From: Spisula solida
Lineage: Eukaryota > Mollusca > Bivalvia > Venerida > Mactridae
Direction: 5' to 3'
NCBI GenBank assembly: GCA_947247005.1
Contig: OX365949.1
Location: 20,899,130 to 20,963,129, forward strand
DNA: 64,000 bases
Position numbers and translations under genes: made by a program. Below are positions 1-10,545 of this stretch, piece after piece (within the stretch, counting starts at the first letter, position 1; every line of letters begins with the position of its first letter). Under the pieces are notes generated by a model, which made no database searches, was not told where the DNA came from, and saw only the letters and a program-made list of their open reading frames with translations.

Positions 1-410
1 CAACATTGAACATTGAACATTGGATTTTTTTGAATGTAGTTATAGAAAGCAACATTGAACATTGAACATTGGATTTTTTTGAATGTAGTTATAGAAAGCA
101 ACATTGAACATTGAACATTGGATTTTTTTGAATGTAGTTATAGAAAGCAACATTGAACATTGGATTTTTTGAATGTAGTTTTGGAAAACAACATTGAACA
201 TTGGATTTTTTTTAATGTAGTTTTGGAAAACAACATTGAACATTGGATTTTTTTGAATGTAGTTATAGAAAGCAACATTGAACATTCGATTTTTTCAATG
301 TCGTTATGTAAAACAACATTGAACATTGGACATTGAACTTTTTTTAATGTTGTTATGAGAAGCAACATTGAACATTCGATTTTTTCAATGTCGTTATGGA
401 GCCGGTTGAG
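1..410 (-). repeat. 49-bp AT-rich tandem array, left outer end
   Basis: About nine units, the mirror image of the array at 15490-19415. Read on the minus strand, each unit holds one or two copies of the heptamer GTTCAAT, then GTTG(T/C)TTTC, then CTACATT, then an A run. Units are 42 or 49 bp depending on the heptamer number. The array is cut by the window start, so its true length is unknown. Confidence 0.9.
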
Positions 411-427
411 TGATGAAACAAAAGAAT

Positions 428-1360
428 GGGCATTAGACGAGCTTTCCAACGCGCCCTCACATGACTGGCTGTGGTCATTTTAAACAGAAGGGGCACTTCT
501 CAACCCACGAGAAAAGTCAGTCTCGAAGCACCGCCGCTAGCTTCGGCCCTACCAGCGAGCTCCCGCGACACGGGCACACAAGCGTTCTATCGCAGCACCC
601 CTACCTATCAAAGCTCCAACCTGCCGGTAAGAAGCCGATTTGCGGCAAGCAAACGGTCTGTCTCGAAGCTCCGCCGCTAGCTTCGGCCCTACCAGCGAGC
701 TCCCGCGACACGGGCACACAAGCGTTCTATCGCAGCACCCCTACCTATCAAAGCTCCAACCTGCCGGTAAGAAGCCGATTTGCGGCAAGCAAACGGTCTG
801 TCTCGAAGCTCCGCCGCTAGCTTCAGCCCTACCAGCGAGCCCCCGCGACCCGGCCAAGCAAGCGTTCTTTCGCAGCATCCTACCTATCAAAGCTCCAACC
901 TGCCGGGAAGAAGCCGATTTGCGGCAAGCAAACGGTCTGTCTCGAAGCTCCAACGCTAACTTCGGCCCTACAAGCGAGCTCCCGCGACCCGTGCAAGGAA
1001 GCGTTCTGCCGTGGGTGGGCAAATCCTCTAGGGCACTTTATATGTCGAGCGGTAAGCCGAATCTGGCTTGTTTTTTATCGTGTCAGACCCCTGCCCTACC
1101 CGGCGCATTCGGTCTTGCACACTCAATTCTATCGGCCAGAACACTTCGGCAGGGTCAAACGCTTTCGAATTTGTGGGTAAGCCGAATTTCGCAACATTTT
1201 CATATTTTGAGCCTTTCTTGGATTTTGCCTCCTCCCTATAATATCATCCGGGACTTCTACGTGGGGTGACTATTACATTCTTTTCATGGGGCGGTCCTTT
1301 TTCTTAAAATGAAGACAGCCAGCCATGTGAGGGCGTGTTGGAAAGTTCGTCTCATGCCCG
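428..1360. repeat. GC-rich sub-module bounded by its own inverted repeat
   Basis: Bases 428-490 (containing GCTTTCCAACGCGCCCTCAC) recur inverted at about 1284-1360, so the GC-rich block between them is a smaller inverted-repeat unit inside the arm. The mirror copy lies at about 14525-15457. The block is markedly more GC-rich than the arrays on either side. Confidence 0.7.
521..1010 (+). repeat. 140-bp GC-rich tandem repeat, about 3.5 units
   Basis: Units start with TCTCGAAGC at 521, 661, 801 and 940, giving a 140-bp period; the last unit is partial. The second unit is nearly identical to the first, while the third and fourth carry more changes. Long open frames cross the block only because it is GC-rich and repeated. 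140 is not a multiple of three, so the frame changes at each unit, which argues against coding. The mirror copy is at about 14870-15365. Confidence 0.85.
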
Positions 1361-1800
1361 TTCGTTTGCCTCCACACTAAACCGGCGTATGCAGTATATG
1401 AACGATTTTCGGCGTGTCAAATTGCCGAGCTTTCTCGTTCAGTGTTTTCCGCGCAATTTCCCTTCTATCAACGATCTATGAAAGCTTCCGAGACTGCACC
1501 CGCGCAAAACTTTTTGATCTGACCTCCGATCCGGCAAAGTGAGAGCGCGTTGGAAAGCTCGTCTCATGCCCGTTCGTTTGCATCCACACTCAACCGGCGT
1601 AGGCAGTATGTGAACGATTTTACGGCGCGTCAAATTGCCGAGCTTTCTCGTTCAGTGTTTTCCGCGCAATTTCCCTTCTATAAACGGTCTATGAAAGCTT
1701 CCGAGATTGCACCCCGCGCAAAACTTTTTCATCTTATCTTCGATCCGGAAAAGTGAGGGCGCGTTGGAAAGCTTGTCTCATGCCCGTTCGTTTGCATCCT
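1327..1800 (+). repeat. 213-bp tandem repeat, about 2.3 units
   Basis: Units begin GTGAGGGCG (or GTGAGAGCG) at about 1327, 1540 and 1754, followed by GTTGGAAAGCTCGTCTCATG. The repeats are diverged from each other but match their mirror copies at about 14090-14550 closely. No coding signal. Confidence 0.8.
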
Positions 1801-1934
1801 CACTTCCCTATAATATTTTCTTGAAAAAATGACAAAGTATTGGTTCTACTGTGGGGCGGTTGAAATTGACCAGCTCTTACAAGCTTCTTAACTAGGCAGC
1901 CGAATCTCGCGACATTTTCATATTTTCAGCCTTT

Positions 1935-2195
1935 TGAATGTTGTTATGAAAAACAACATTGAACATTGAACTTTCAAATGTTGTTATGGAATGCAACATT
2001 GAACATTGAACATTCAAATTTTTTGAATGTTGTTATGAAAAGAAACATTGAACATTCGATTTTTTCAATTTCGTTATGAAAAACAACATTGAACATTGAA
2101 CATTTTTGAATGTTGTTATGAGAAGCAACATTGAACATTCGATTTTTTCAATGTCGTTATGAAAAACAACATTGAACATTGAACAAGTTTGAAAA
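1935..2195. repeat. Inner AT-rich mini-array of the left arm
   Basis: Five or so diverged copies of an ATTGAACATT / GAATGTTGTTATGAAAA unit related to the outer 49-bp array. The mirror copy is at about 13760-13945. The arm therefore begins and ends in related tandem units. Confidence 0.75.
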
Positions 2196-2304
2196 AAATC
2201 GAAAGGATCATAAGATTCATTACTAATTATTAGCAAGTTCGCGATATATATTGAGCATCTCGTGCATCACATTTATTTTAAAAATTGCGAATTCTTCGAG
2301 ATGC

Positions 2305-2510
2305 CGTGGGGCGGTTGAAATTGACAGTCGGGAACTCGGTGAAACATTGTCATCAAGTCGCCGAGTCCTCTTCGAATTAGGAAAACCCGATCGATGCTCC
2401 AACGAGTCTTATATATCCGTACGGACGCCGTGCGAGTTCGCCAAAATGAACTCGTACGGAGCTCGTAAGAAAAGCGTAGGGTAAATGTGACCGTATTATT
2501 AGTCTTATAA
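2305..2510 (+). repeat. CGTACG-rich repeat, copy 1 (outer end of nested inverted repeat)
   Basis: Starts near GGGAACTCGGTGAAACA and runs through CGAGTC, ATCCGTACGGACGCC and CGAACTCGTACGGAG-like motifs to GTAAATGTGACCGTA. It matches 9640-9785 in direct orientation and 7330-7530 inverted. Two CGTACG palindromes fall in about 60 bases. It begins just inside the left arm, directly after a stray copy of the arm motif GTGGGGCGGTTGAAATTGAC. Confidence 0.75.
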
Positions 2511-2599
2511 TGAAGTTGGTTGTATACCGTGGTATATACCGTGGTATTTGTGGAAAACTGTGATATACCCCGATATATTTTTCTTGGTGGTACCCAGCC

Positions 2600-3440
2600 C
2601 TATAGATTAGCATGAATTATACAGCCTATTAGTCCATGGGCCAGTGGGGTAAACCCTCCCCCCCCCCCCTAGGGAATTTCGGACACTATATTTTTCTGAA
2701 AGCATATGACCAGTAGAGTATTTTTCCAAAGTCTGCACTTTGGCCGTTGGGGCGTTAAGATTTTTTGGGGTAAAACGTTAAAAATATGAACGAAAGTGTG
2801 AATTTCTGGAATTGGTTAATTACTATCACATTTAGTAAGTTATTTTGTAATTAAACACTTTCATGGGTTGATATTAACTCATAGTTGAAGTCTGCAAAAT
2901 TCTAGTCCCGTGTAATTATGCAAAATGGGATATTTTTGGGGTAAAACATTAAAAAATACATAAAAAAGTGCAAATTTTGAGAATCGGTACACTTTAATGG
3001 CAGAATACAATGTCATTGATCTTTTTTTTTGGTAATTATGTAAGGCTTTGACCTACCAATACTTTTCCCAAAGTCTGCACTTCAGACATTGGGGAGTTAA
3101 GATTTTTTGGGGTAAAACGTTAACAATATGAACGAAAGTGTTAATTTCTGGAATTGGTTTATTACTATCACATTTAGTAAGTTATTTTGTAATTTAACAC
3201 TTTCATGGGTTGATATTAATTCATAGTTTAAGTCTGCAAAATTTTAGTCCCGTGTTATAATGCAAATGGGATATTTTTGGGGTAAAACATTAAAAAATAC
3301 ATGAAAAAGTGCAAATTTTGAGAATCGGTATACTTTAATGGCAGAATACAGTGTCATTGATCTTTTTTTTTGGTAATTATGAAAGGCTTTGACCTACCAA
3401 TACTTTTCCCAAAGTCTGCACTTCAGACATTGGGGCGTTC
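2600..3440 (+). repeat. Left arm of third-level inverted repeat, built of ~171-bp monomers
   Basis: Bases from about 2620, through a run of 12 C at 2658-2669, to about 2830 match the reverse complement of about 6700-6910. Inside it, AAAGTCTGCAC recurs with G at 2731, 3073 and 3414, a 341-342-bp dimer. The motif TTTTGGGGTAAAAC recurs about every 170 bases, so each dimer is two related monomers. No coding signal. Confidence 0.8.
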
Positions 3441-3899
3441 AGCAGGAAAAGCAAAAATAAGATTATCTCCCCTGCTTTTAAATGGTGTACAAATTGTAAT
3501 GATGTATTCACTTAACTGATAATGCTATAACATATTGTGCCTTACTGTATTTTAATTGCAATTGTGAATACCAATAAAGGCATATTCCCAAAATGTATTT
3601 TAACATTTAAATGCACAAAAGGTGGGTCTATTATGGAAAATGGCCATCAAAATGGCCGCCAAAATGACTAAAGTATTGAAAACAGCCGTTCTACTTATTT
3701 ACAAGTACTCACAATATGATTTTGAAATCTATTTCCATTTTTCACTTTGTTTGCAATGTATGTTATAGTTGGCATCAGTAACATTTGTATGGATTGTGTT
3801 AAATTATACTTACATGTATTTTACAAGAGTGGGTGGGGTAAATATACATTCATTTTTTTTCAAATGTTATTGTACAGCTATTCCTTGTGACACAATGGC
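3441..3899. other. Unique spacer
   Basis: AT-rich single-copy sequence between the monomer arm and the minisatellite. I see no gene, RNA or repeat in it. Confidence 0.5.
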
Positions 3900-6200
3900 T
3901 GTGCATCATGGTTGTGTCAGGAATGGCTGTTCTGGGTGGTTGTGAGTATCCAAGAGGACCAGGAATCTCTCGACCTTGTAGTTGCCAGTACACATAGTGC
4001 AATAAATGAGATACCACATGATAGTGCACATCCTATAAGACCATGGATGTGTGTATCCAGTAGTACTGTCTGCTCATGGTGTGTGTCAGTACCCTAAAGC
4101 ACCATAAATACCTGTACCTAGTGGTATTGAGTACCCTCTAATTGATGCACCTAGTGGCTATGAGTACCAAATACAACCAAGTATGCATGAACACGGTGGT
4201 TGTGGGTACTCATTAGGACTAGGATGGATGTACCTAATGGTTATGAGTACCTAATACGACTAGGAGTTTATGTGCAAGGTGGTCGTGAATACATACATGG
4301 ACTAGGACTCATTTACCCAGTGTTTATGATTGCCTAACAAGACCAGGAATGTTCTACTTAGGCACTAAGTCGTCAATAGGACGAGGAATGGGTGCTCCTA
4401 ATGGTTGTCTGTACCCAACAAGACCAGTAATGTATGTACATAGCAGGATCCGGAATAGTGGCTATCCATACCAAATGATACCATGAATGTATGTACATGT
4501 ACTAGTAAATGATGGTAGTGGGTACCCAATAGGACCTATAATGGTTGTGTATTGTAGCTGCAAGTACTTTATCACACTTCTTATGCATGTACATGGTGGT
4601 TATGGGTACCCACTTAGTCTAGGAATGTATGTATCCAGTGGTTATGAGTACCTAATAAAGTCAGGACATGCATGGGACATGATTGTGGGTACCCACTAGG
4701 ACTTGAAATGAATGTACCTAGTCGATATCAGTATCTAATTAGACCATGCTTCATGTACATGGGGTTAGTGATTACCCAATTTGATGAATAAAATGGTCAC
4801 AGCTGAGGGTTAGGCATGCTCACTGCTGAATTTTAAAGACCAGGAATGTCTCTACATGGTGTCAATAGGACAAGGAATGGGTGATCCCAATAGTTGTCTG
4901 TACTCAATAAGACCAATAATGTATGTAACTAGTGATTGAGAGATGTCTTAACATGATGATGTTCAGTATCTATCCTAAACAGGAATGTCTGTTAATCATG
5001 GTTATTGGCACCCTATACGACCAGGAATGTATGTATATGCATGGTAGTCAGTACCCACAGGGACCAATAATGGCTGAGTATAGTGGCTGTGAGGACTCGA
5101 TTATACAACTTATGCATGAACATAGTGGTTTTGAGTACCGACTAGGACTATGAATGCATGCATCTAGTGGTTATATATCCCTGATAGGGCCAGGACTGCC
5201 TGTAGATGGTGGTAGCAGTGACCAAATAGAACAACATATGACTGCACCTAGTGGTTGTTAGTGCCCAACCCAGTCACAAATGTCTGTACATTGTGGTTTA
5301 GTGTATGCAATAGGACCAGGCATGCATGTACATGGTAGTTGGGGTACCCACTATGACTAGGAATGTATGTATGAGTATCAAATAAGAACATCAAAGTCTG
5401 TACACGGGGTAGTGATTACCCAATATGACAACAAATGGTCGCACCTAGTAGTTGGTAGTTCCCAATCGGACAACTGATTTTATACATGAAGGTTTCGAGT
5501 AGTACATATGTTATGAGTGGTCAATAAGGCCAAGCATGTAGCCACATGGCGCGCCTGAGTTGTCAATTGATGATAAGCCGTATCCAACGAGAATGTCTGA
5601 ACCTAATGGTTATGAGTATTCTTTACGACCAGCAATATATGTACATGGTGGAAATGAGTACCCAATTGCACCTATAATGCCTGTACATGGTGGTTTAGAG
5701 TACCAAATAGGACCAGGAATGTCTGTATATGGATATGTAAGTCACCACTATGACTGGGCATGTATGTACTTCAATAAGCAGTTACGAGTACCCAATTAGA
5801 ACATGGTAAGTGTGACTACCCATTGAGACGAGGAATGAATGTACCTACCAGTGGTTATGGGTACCCAGCCTGACCGGCAATATCTGTATAAGTATGGTGG
5901 TTTTGAATATCAAATAGAACTAGGAATGGTATTGGCTATGCTATCAAATTAGACTAGGACTGTCTGTGCATGGTGGTAGTTAATACCCGATAGGACAACT
6001 GATGTCTGTATAGGGTTGTTTAGTGCTAAATAAAACCAACATTGCATGTAATGGTTATTCGTATGTACCAATTAGGACTAGGTATGGATGTACTTAGTGG
6101 ATTAATAATAATTTACCCAACAGTACCAGAACTGCCTATATATGGTTAGAATGTAATTTTGAATACCCATTAGGACTAGGAATGTCCGTACCCGATGGTC
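3900..6200 (+). repeat. Degenerate ~42-bp minisatellite
   Basis: More than 40 imperfect copies of a unit like GTACATGGTGGTTATGAGTA followed by CCCAATAGGACCAGGAATGT. Many spacings are 42 bases, with 56-base and irregular steps. In one frame the unit reads as a 14-residue peptide of the type GGxEYxIGPxMxVH, clearest at 5560-5799, and other short open stretches show the same motif in other places. Stops and frame changes break it everywhere, so it is not one long gene. It sits exactly between the two monomer arms. Confidence 0.75.
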
Positions 6201-6239
6201 GTAAGTTACAACTAGGACACCAATTCCATTATTTTTGTA

Positions 6240-6920
6240 ATTTTCCCCATAAGTATCTCATCTGGCAATATATATTTGAAATCTTAAACTGCATGTTACT
6301 ACAAATTTATCACATTACTATTATTTAGTTACAAAAAATTATCATAGGAATGGTTTTATTGTAATCTACAGATTCCTAATATTCACACTTTTCGGTTTAT
6401 TTTTTTTGATGTTTTACCCCAAAAATATCACACTTTGCGTAATAACATGGCTTTAATTTTTTGCAGTATGAAACTGCACTATAATATCTTTGAATTAGAG
6501 TATTTTTTATAAAAAATATAAATAAATGCCAATGCAGTCCACAGATTCCAAAAATTCGCACTTTTCTCTTATAATTTTTAGCGTTTTACCCCCAAAAAAG
6601 CCATTTTGCACAATAGCAGCACTCTGATTTTTTTTAGTCTAGATAGGACAGGTTAATATCTACCTGTTACAGAGATTTATTTTAAAATAACATTATAAAT
6701 AAGATTGTAGTTAACCGATTCCAAAAATTTGTACTTTTCGTTTATATTTTTTGACGTTTTACCCCAAAAAATCTTAACGCCCCAATGGCCAAAGTGCAGA
6801 CTTCAGGAAAATACTCCAGGGACCATATGCTTTCAGAAAAATATAGTGACCAAAATTCCCTAGGGGGGGGGGAGGGTCTTCTATTGGTGGCTCATGGACT
6901 ATATATGCAACACTGTATGT
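6240..6920 (-). repeat. Right arm of third-level inverted repeat
   Basis: Inverted counterpart of 2600-3440. Matching blocks include CTTAACGCCCCAATGGCCAA (6773-6792), the AAGTGCAGACTT block, ATATGCTTTCAGAAAAATAT and a run of 10 G at 6863-6872. GTTTTACCCC-type motifs at about 6412, 6583 and 6757 show the same ~171-bp monomer spacing, here three monomers. The open frame at 6785-7006 runs across the arm and is not conserved. Confidence 0.8.
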
Positions 6921-6989
6921 GCCAGATTGAGAATTGTTTCTTTGAAATTTGGCGAATTTTTTTTCGGATTAGAAGGTACCGTGCCTGTC

Positions 6990-7530
6990 ACGAGTACCGA
7001 ACATGAATGCTACGGTCACAAAGCTCGTACGATATCCGTACGAATTTACCAACTCGTACGAGTCCACACTTTATAAAATCCTGATGGTATTTGTACATTC
7101 GTAGCGTCACAGCTCGTACGGACCTCGTACGATTGATAGAGATGCAATCGTACGATATTCGTACGGGCATCGTAATATCCATACGGACATCGCACGGTGC
7201 TCGCAAGGAGCCCGGTCGTACATTGCACGGTGCTCGTAGATCAACCAGAGCTCGCAGATAACTCGTACGCTGTCTGTACGGTGACCGTGCGACAATAATT
7301 GATATGTTCAGCTACTTTTAATTATCTATTTAAGAACCTGGTCACAATGATCGTACGAGCTCCGTGCGAGTCGAATTTTAGCAAGTGCGTACGCAGTCCG
7401 TACGGACTTCGTTAACTCGTAAGAGCATCCCGATGATTATTTTTAACTCGTAGAGGACTCGGGAGCACGGTGAAAATGTTTCACCGAGCTCCGAGTTGTC
7501 TACGAGCTCCTAGAGATTTTTGAAGTAGAG
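6990..7530 (-). repeat. CGTACG-rich repeat, copies 2 and 3 (inverted)
   Basis: About eleven CGTACG palindromes lie between 7027 and 7405. The part at 7330-7530 is the inverted partner of copy 1, ending in TTTCACCGAGCTCCGAG. The part at 6990-7300 is a second, more rearranged inverted copy that starts with GCTACGGTCAC, the complement of the copy-1 end. The short minus-strand open frames here are by-products of the palindromes. Confidence 0.7.
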
Positions 7531-8620
7531 AGCTCGCAAGGAAGCTGTCCTCAACAATGTTTTGTGTTGTTTTATTATGTAAGATGATTATATAATGATT
7601 GGTATTGCATGTTATGTTTATAAATGCAAGGACAATGCATAGATGTCCTTTGACAGACTCAGCCAATTTCGCCATGACGTTTTGAATAGAAGTTCTGTGC
7701 ACGAGAATCACGGAAATAACAATTATCATACACTGATCGTGTGCGGATCCAGATGGGGTGGGCCTGGACCCTGGAATTGTGGTCATCTTATCTAGTGGGT
7801 ACCAACTTGGATAAAATATAGCTGGTCAGACCCCCACACTAGCAAAATAACCCGAACCCATTCTCATATATGTATTGCCGGAGCCTGGCAGAGATGGGCT
7901 TATGGTAACCATTCATGAACTAGCTGGCGTCTCACCAAACGACTCCTTCAGTTATAACCTAACTTCCCCCGGGATTCGAACTTTGCTCGCTTTGGAAATA
8001 AGGTTAATAATTCATGAGATAAAATTAAGAAAGTCTTAAGGAGTGTTTCGGCTTACATTCAAGTCCTTTCTAACAAAATTTGTTGGAGAAAAATAATTTG
8101 TCTACCAGTAATTTCTTAACTAAGTCTGCTATTTTTGAATGTATTTTATGACCATGATTATATTTTTTTGCTGTAGATTTCTTTCCGACAGAAACTGTGT
8201 ATTTACGTATTTACAGAGACTACAGTCTCTGGTATTTATTGATAAATTTTATTATTGTAGGCGATTCTGTATGATATGTACATCAATCATGTTATAATAG
8301 ACTGACGTTTTTATTTTCTGTAAAAACATGTATATTTATTTTTTCTATCAAATACATGTAGACATGTTCATTGTCAGTCGGAGATACTGTATGTACATAC
8401 TTTAAGTACCGTCAACGATACCAATTTATACAGTGCTATGGCTTGAACTATTTTCCCGGTAAAAACACCTGCATCTAAAAACAAATGCCTACCTACCTAC
8501 CCTATTTTTCACCAATGTTTCCTGAACCACACATATTTTTTATTTAGCCTAAGTGAAAGTTATTCATTTCATGCCAATTAATTTAGGTCGGTTGTTTTAC
8601 TATTTCATACAAATTATATC
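7531..8620. other. Core sequence without recognised features
   Basis: AT-rich, single copy as far as I can see. A tRNA-like B-box complement (GGGATTCGAAC) at 7972-7982 stands alone without a matching A box. No gene found. Confidence 0.5.
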
Positions 8621-8700
8621 AACCACTCTGGATACCTCACTTCTGATGGCATCCATGATCATGAAGGTATGAAAGACCAGCTTTCCCACTTATATAAGCG
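8621..8700 (-). repeat. SINE tail fragment
   Basis: The complement of this stretch matches the tail seen at 20440-20510 and (also minus) at 32083-32180: a CTTTC/TTCTC segment, then GATGCCATCAGAAGTGAGGT. It is a short piece of a dispersed SINE family without its tRNA head. Confidence 0.5.
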
Positions 8701-8939
8701 GAAATACGAAATAACGCCCTTAACGAGTGTCGATATGCGTTGTCCATAGACTGAAATATGAAAATCGCTGTAAAACGAGATTCAATAAATTAATGTGGTG
8801 ATGATTTCTTTTGCTTCTCACACGGCTACACCAAACAGAAAAAAACAGTTAACGGTAATTTTGCGGGGAAAATATTGTATTGCCGTTTGAAATATTCTAA
8901 GTGTCGACATGCGATGACTAAAGTGGGATCTACGAAATA

Positions 8940-9175
8940 TTGTATGCTAGGTCGCCAACTTTAAGCTGCTAGTCTAATAGACCGCTCGATCGCCAACTTC
9001 ACGATGCTAGGCCGCCAACTTCACGTTGCTAGGCTGCTAATGCGCTAGGCCGCCAACTTCACGCTGCTAGGCTGCCAACTTCACGCTGCCATGCTGCTTG
9101 TGTGCTAGACTGCCAACTTCACGCTGCTAGGCTGCCAACTTCACGCTGCTAGGCCGCTAGCCTGCCAACTTCATG
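8940..9175 (+). repeat. 22-bp minisatellite (GCTAGGCTGCCAACTTCACG)
   Basis: About nine copies of a GCTAGGCTGCCAACTTCACGCT-type unit with scattered partial units. The same motif, GCCAACTTCACGCTGCT, appears once more at 19421-19437, at the inferred right end of the whole element. Confidence 0.8.
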
Positions 9176-9177
9176 AA

Positions 9178-9240
9178 CATATATTTCCCACCAATCTAGA
9201 GGTGAACTGGTTGGAAACCCAGAGGTACTAGTGCTCTCGT
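9178..9240 (+). repeat. SINE body fragment
   Basis: TTTCCCACCAATC, a short variable stretch, then TGAACTGGTTGGAAACC match the body of the SINE at 20728-20762. There is no tRNA head here, so this is a fragment. Confidence 0.5.
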
Positions 9241-9629
9241 GTGTAGCGGAACCATTCATTATACTCGGAATAATCTGTGGTATCGCACCCAGATACTTTG
9301 CATCACACAATCTAGCAGTGAAAATTGGATAACTACTGAAAATAACACATAGCTACATGCACTAGTAATCTTCCGGCAATCAGGCCGACAACTCATACAT
9401 TCCCACGTACCTATGCTCAGCTTCAACGTAACAACAAACGTAACTTTTCGTTACTTTTTAAATTATGATTATTGTTTTCGATGTTGGGTATTTGCTGTTG
9501 ACAGAGTCTTTCTACTGGAACTTGGATACATGATACAGTTGCAGTATCAGCAAAATAGCAGTGCATGTTATAGTGTATATACAACAATGTCATGTGAAAT
9601 AAAGATATTACAATTCTATGCTCGCTGAG
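9241..9629. other. No feature recognised
   Basis: AT-rich unique core sequence. Open frames on both strands overlap each other and have no recognisable similarity. Confidence 0.4.
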
Positions 9630-9785
9630 TCTGTCAATTTTCACCGAGTCGCCGAGCCCTCTACGAGTCACAAAAATCCGTACGATGCTCGTACGAGTTT
9701 CGATATCCGTACGGACGCCGTGCGAGTTCGCCAAAAACAACTCGTACAGAGCTCGTAGGGCAAATGTGACCGTAGCATTATACAA
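9630..9785 (+). repeat. CGTACG-rich repeat, copy 4 (direct)
   Basis: Direct copy of 2325-2500: TTTCACCGAGTCGCCGAG, then ATCCGTACGATGCTCGTACG, then ATCCGTACGGACGCCGTGCG, ending in AAATGTGACCGTA. Three CGTACG palindromes. Confidence 0.75.
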
Positions 9786-10124
9786 TGAATAAATTTGTTT
9801 CCGTGAATATTGCAGCAATTAATTGATGACCGTATATAGACATATTTCAATGCTTATTGATCCCACCCTGTTTACATTTTTTGGATGGATAATGTTCGTA
9901 ACCAAAATAAAACTAATATTTATGTTTTAATAATAATTGCTGATCCCTTGGTCCGTAGGCTTGCTGATGTGTCTATTTTTTCTTCAAACTGCTAAACGGG
10001 TCGCTAGATTTATTTGTTTACAAATGATGCAGATGTTTTCGCGTGAAAACAATAATTAAGGTTTCAAATGAATTTACTTATTTATCAATTATAGATAACG
10101 AAAATGAATTGCTGAAATTCATAC
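9786..10124. other. No feature recognised
   Basis: AT-rich core sequence with no gene, RNA or repeat that I can support. Confidence 0.4.
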
Positions 10125-10545
10125 AGTATATAGAAAATTCGAATTGGCAGTTGGCGGCCGGTTCGCGGTTGCCAATTCGATCATCTAGTGAAATTTGAAT
10201 TGGCTGCTGAATGCCAGTTCGCAGCAGTTGATGCGAATCTACAGTGAAAATCGAATTGATAGCTGGCTTCCGATAGGCAGTTGCCAGTTCGATCCTCTAG
10301 TAAAATTTGAATTGACTGCTGGTTGCTGGTTCGCAGTTGCCGATTCGAGGTAGCTGACTGCCTGTTCGCAGTCTACTAGGAAATTCGAATTGGCAACTGG
10401 GTGCCGGTTTGCAGTTGCAAAATCGATCCTCTAATGAAATTTGAATTGGCTGCTGGTTGCCGGTTCGCAGTTGCTGATTCGAGTCTACAGTGATAATCGA
10501 ATTGGAAGCTGGCTTCCAGTTCGCAGTTGCTAATTCGATCTTTGA
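10125..10545 (+). repeat. ~57-bp minisatellite
   Basis: About seven diverged units of the form AATTTGAATTGGCTGCTGG, TTGCCGGTTCGCAGTTGC, then GATTCGA plus a joint. Two joint types (GATCCTCTAGT and GTCTACAGTGA) alternate irregularly, suggesting a two-unit higher-order repeat. Confidence 0.8.

Larger units (their letters stand above)
1..2297 (+). mobile_element. Left arm of giant fold-back element (open at window edge)
   Basis: The reverse complement of this stretch recurs at 13661-15870 and, through the 49-bp array, on to about 19415. Anchors: bases 2291-2297 pair with 13661-13667, the 38-mer at 2233-2270 pairs with 13688-13725, and 461-470 pairs with 15415-15424. The left arm is 73 bases longer than the right between these anchors. 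Modules from outside inwards are an AT-rich 49-bp array, a GC-rich 140-bp repeat, a 213-bp repeat and a short AT-rich array. This is the layout of a fold-back transposon, whose inverted ends are themselves tandem repeats. No transposase is visible. The arm is incomplete because the array runs off position 1. Confidence 0.85.

Noticed and set aside
461..1269. Open frames of up to 209 codons in the GC-rich arm block, mirrored at 14605-15424
   Set aside because: The 140-bp period is not a multiple of three, peptides repeat in different frames, and both strands are open because stops are rare in GC-rich repeats.
7972..7985. Isolated tRNA B-box complement GGATTCGAAC
   Set aside because: No A box at the right distance; too short to call a SINE or tRNA.
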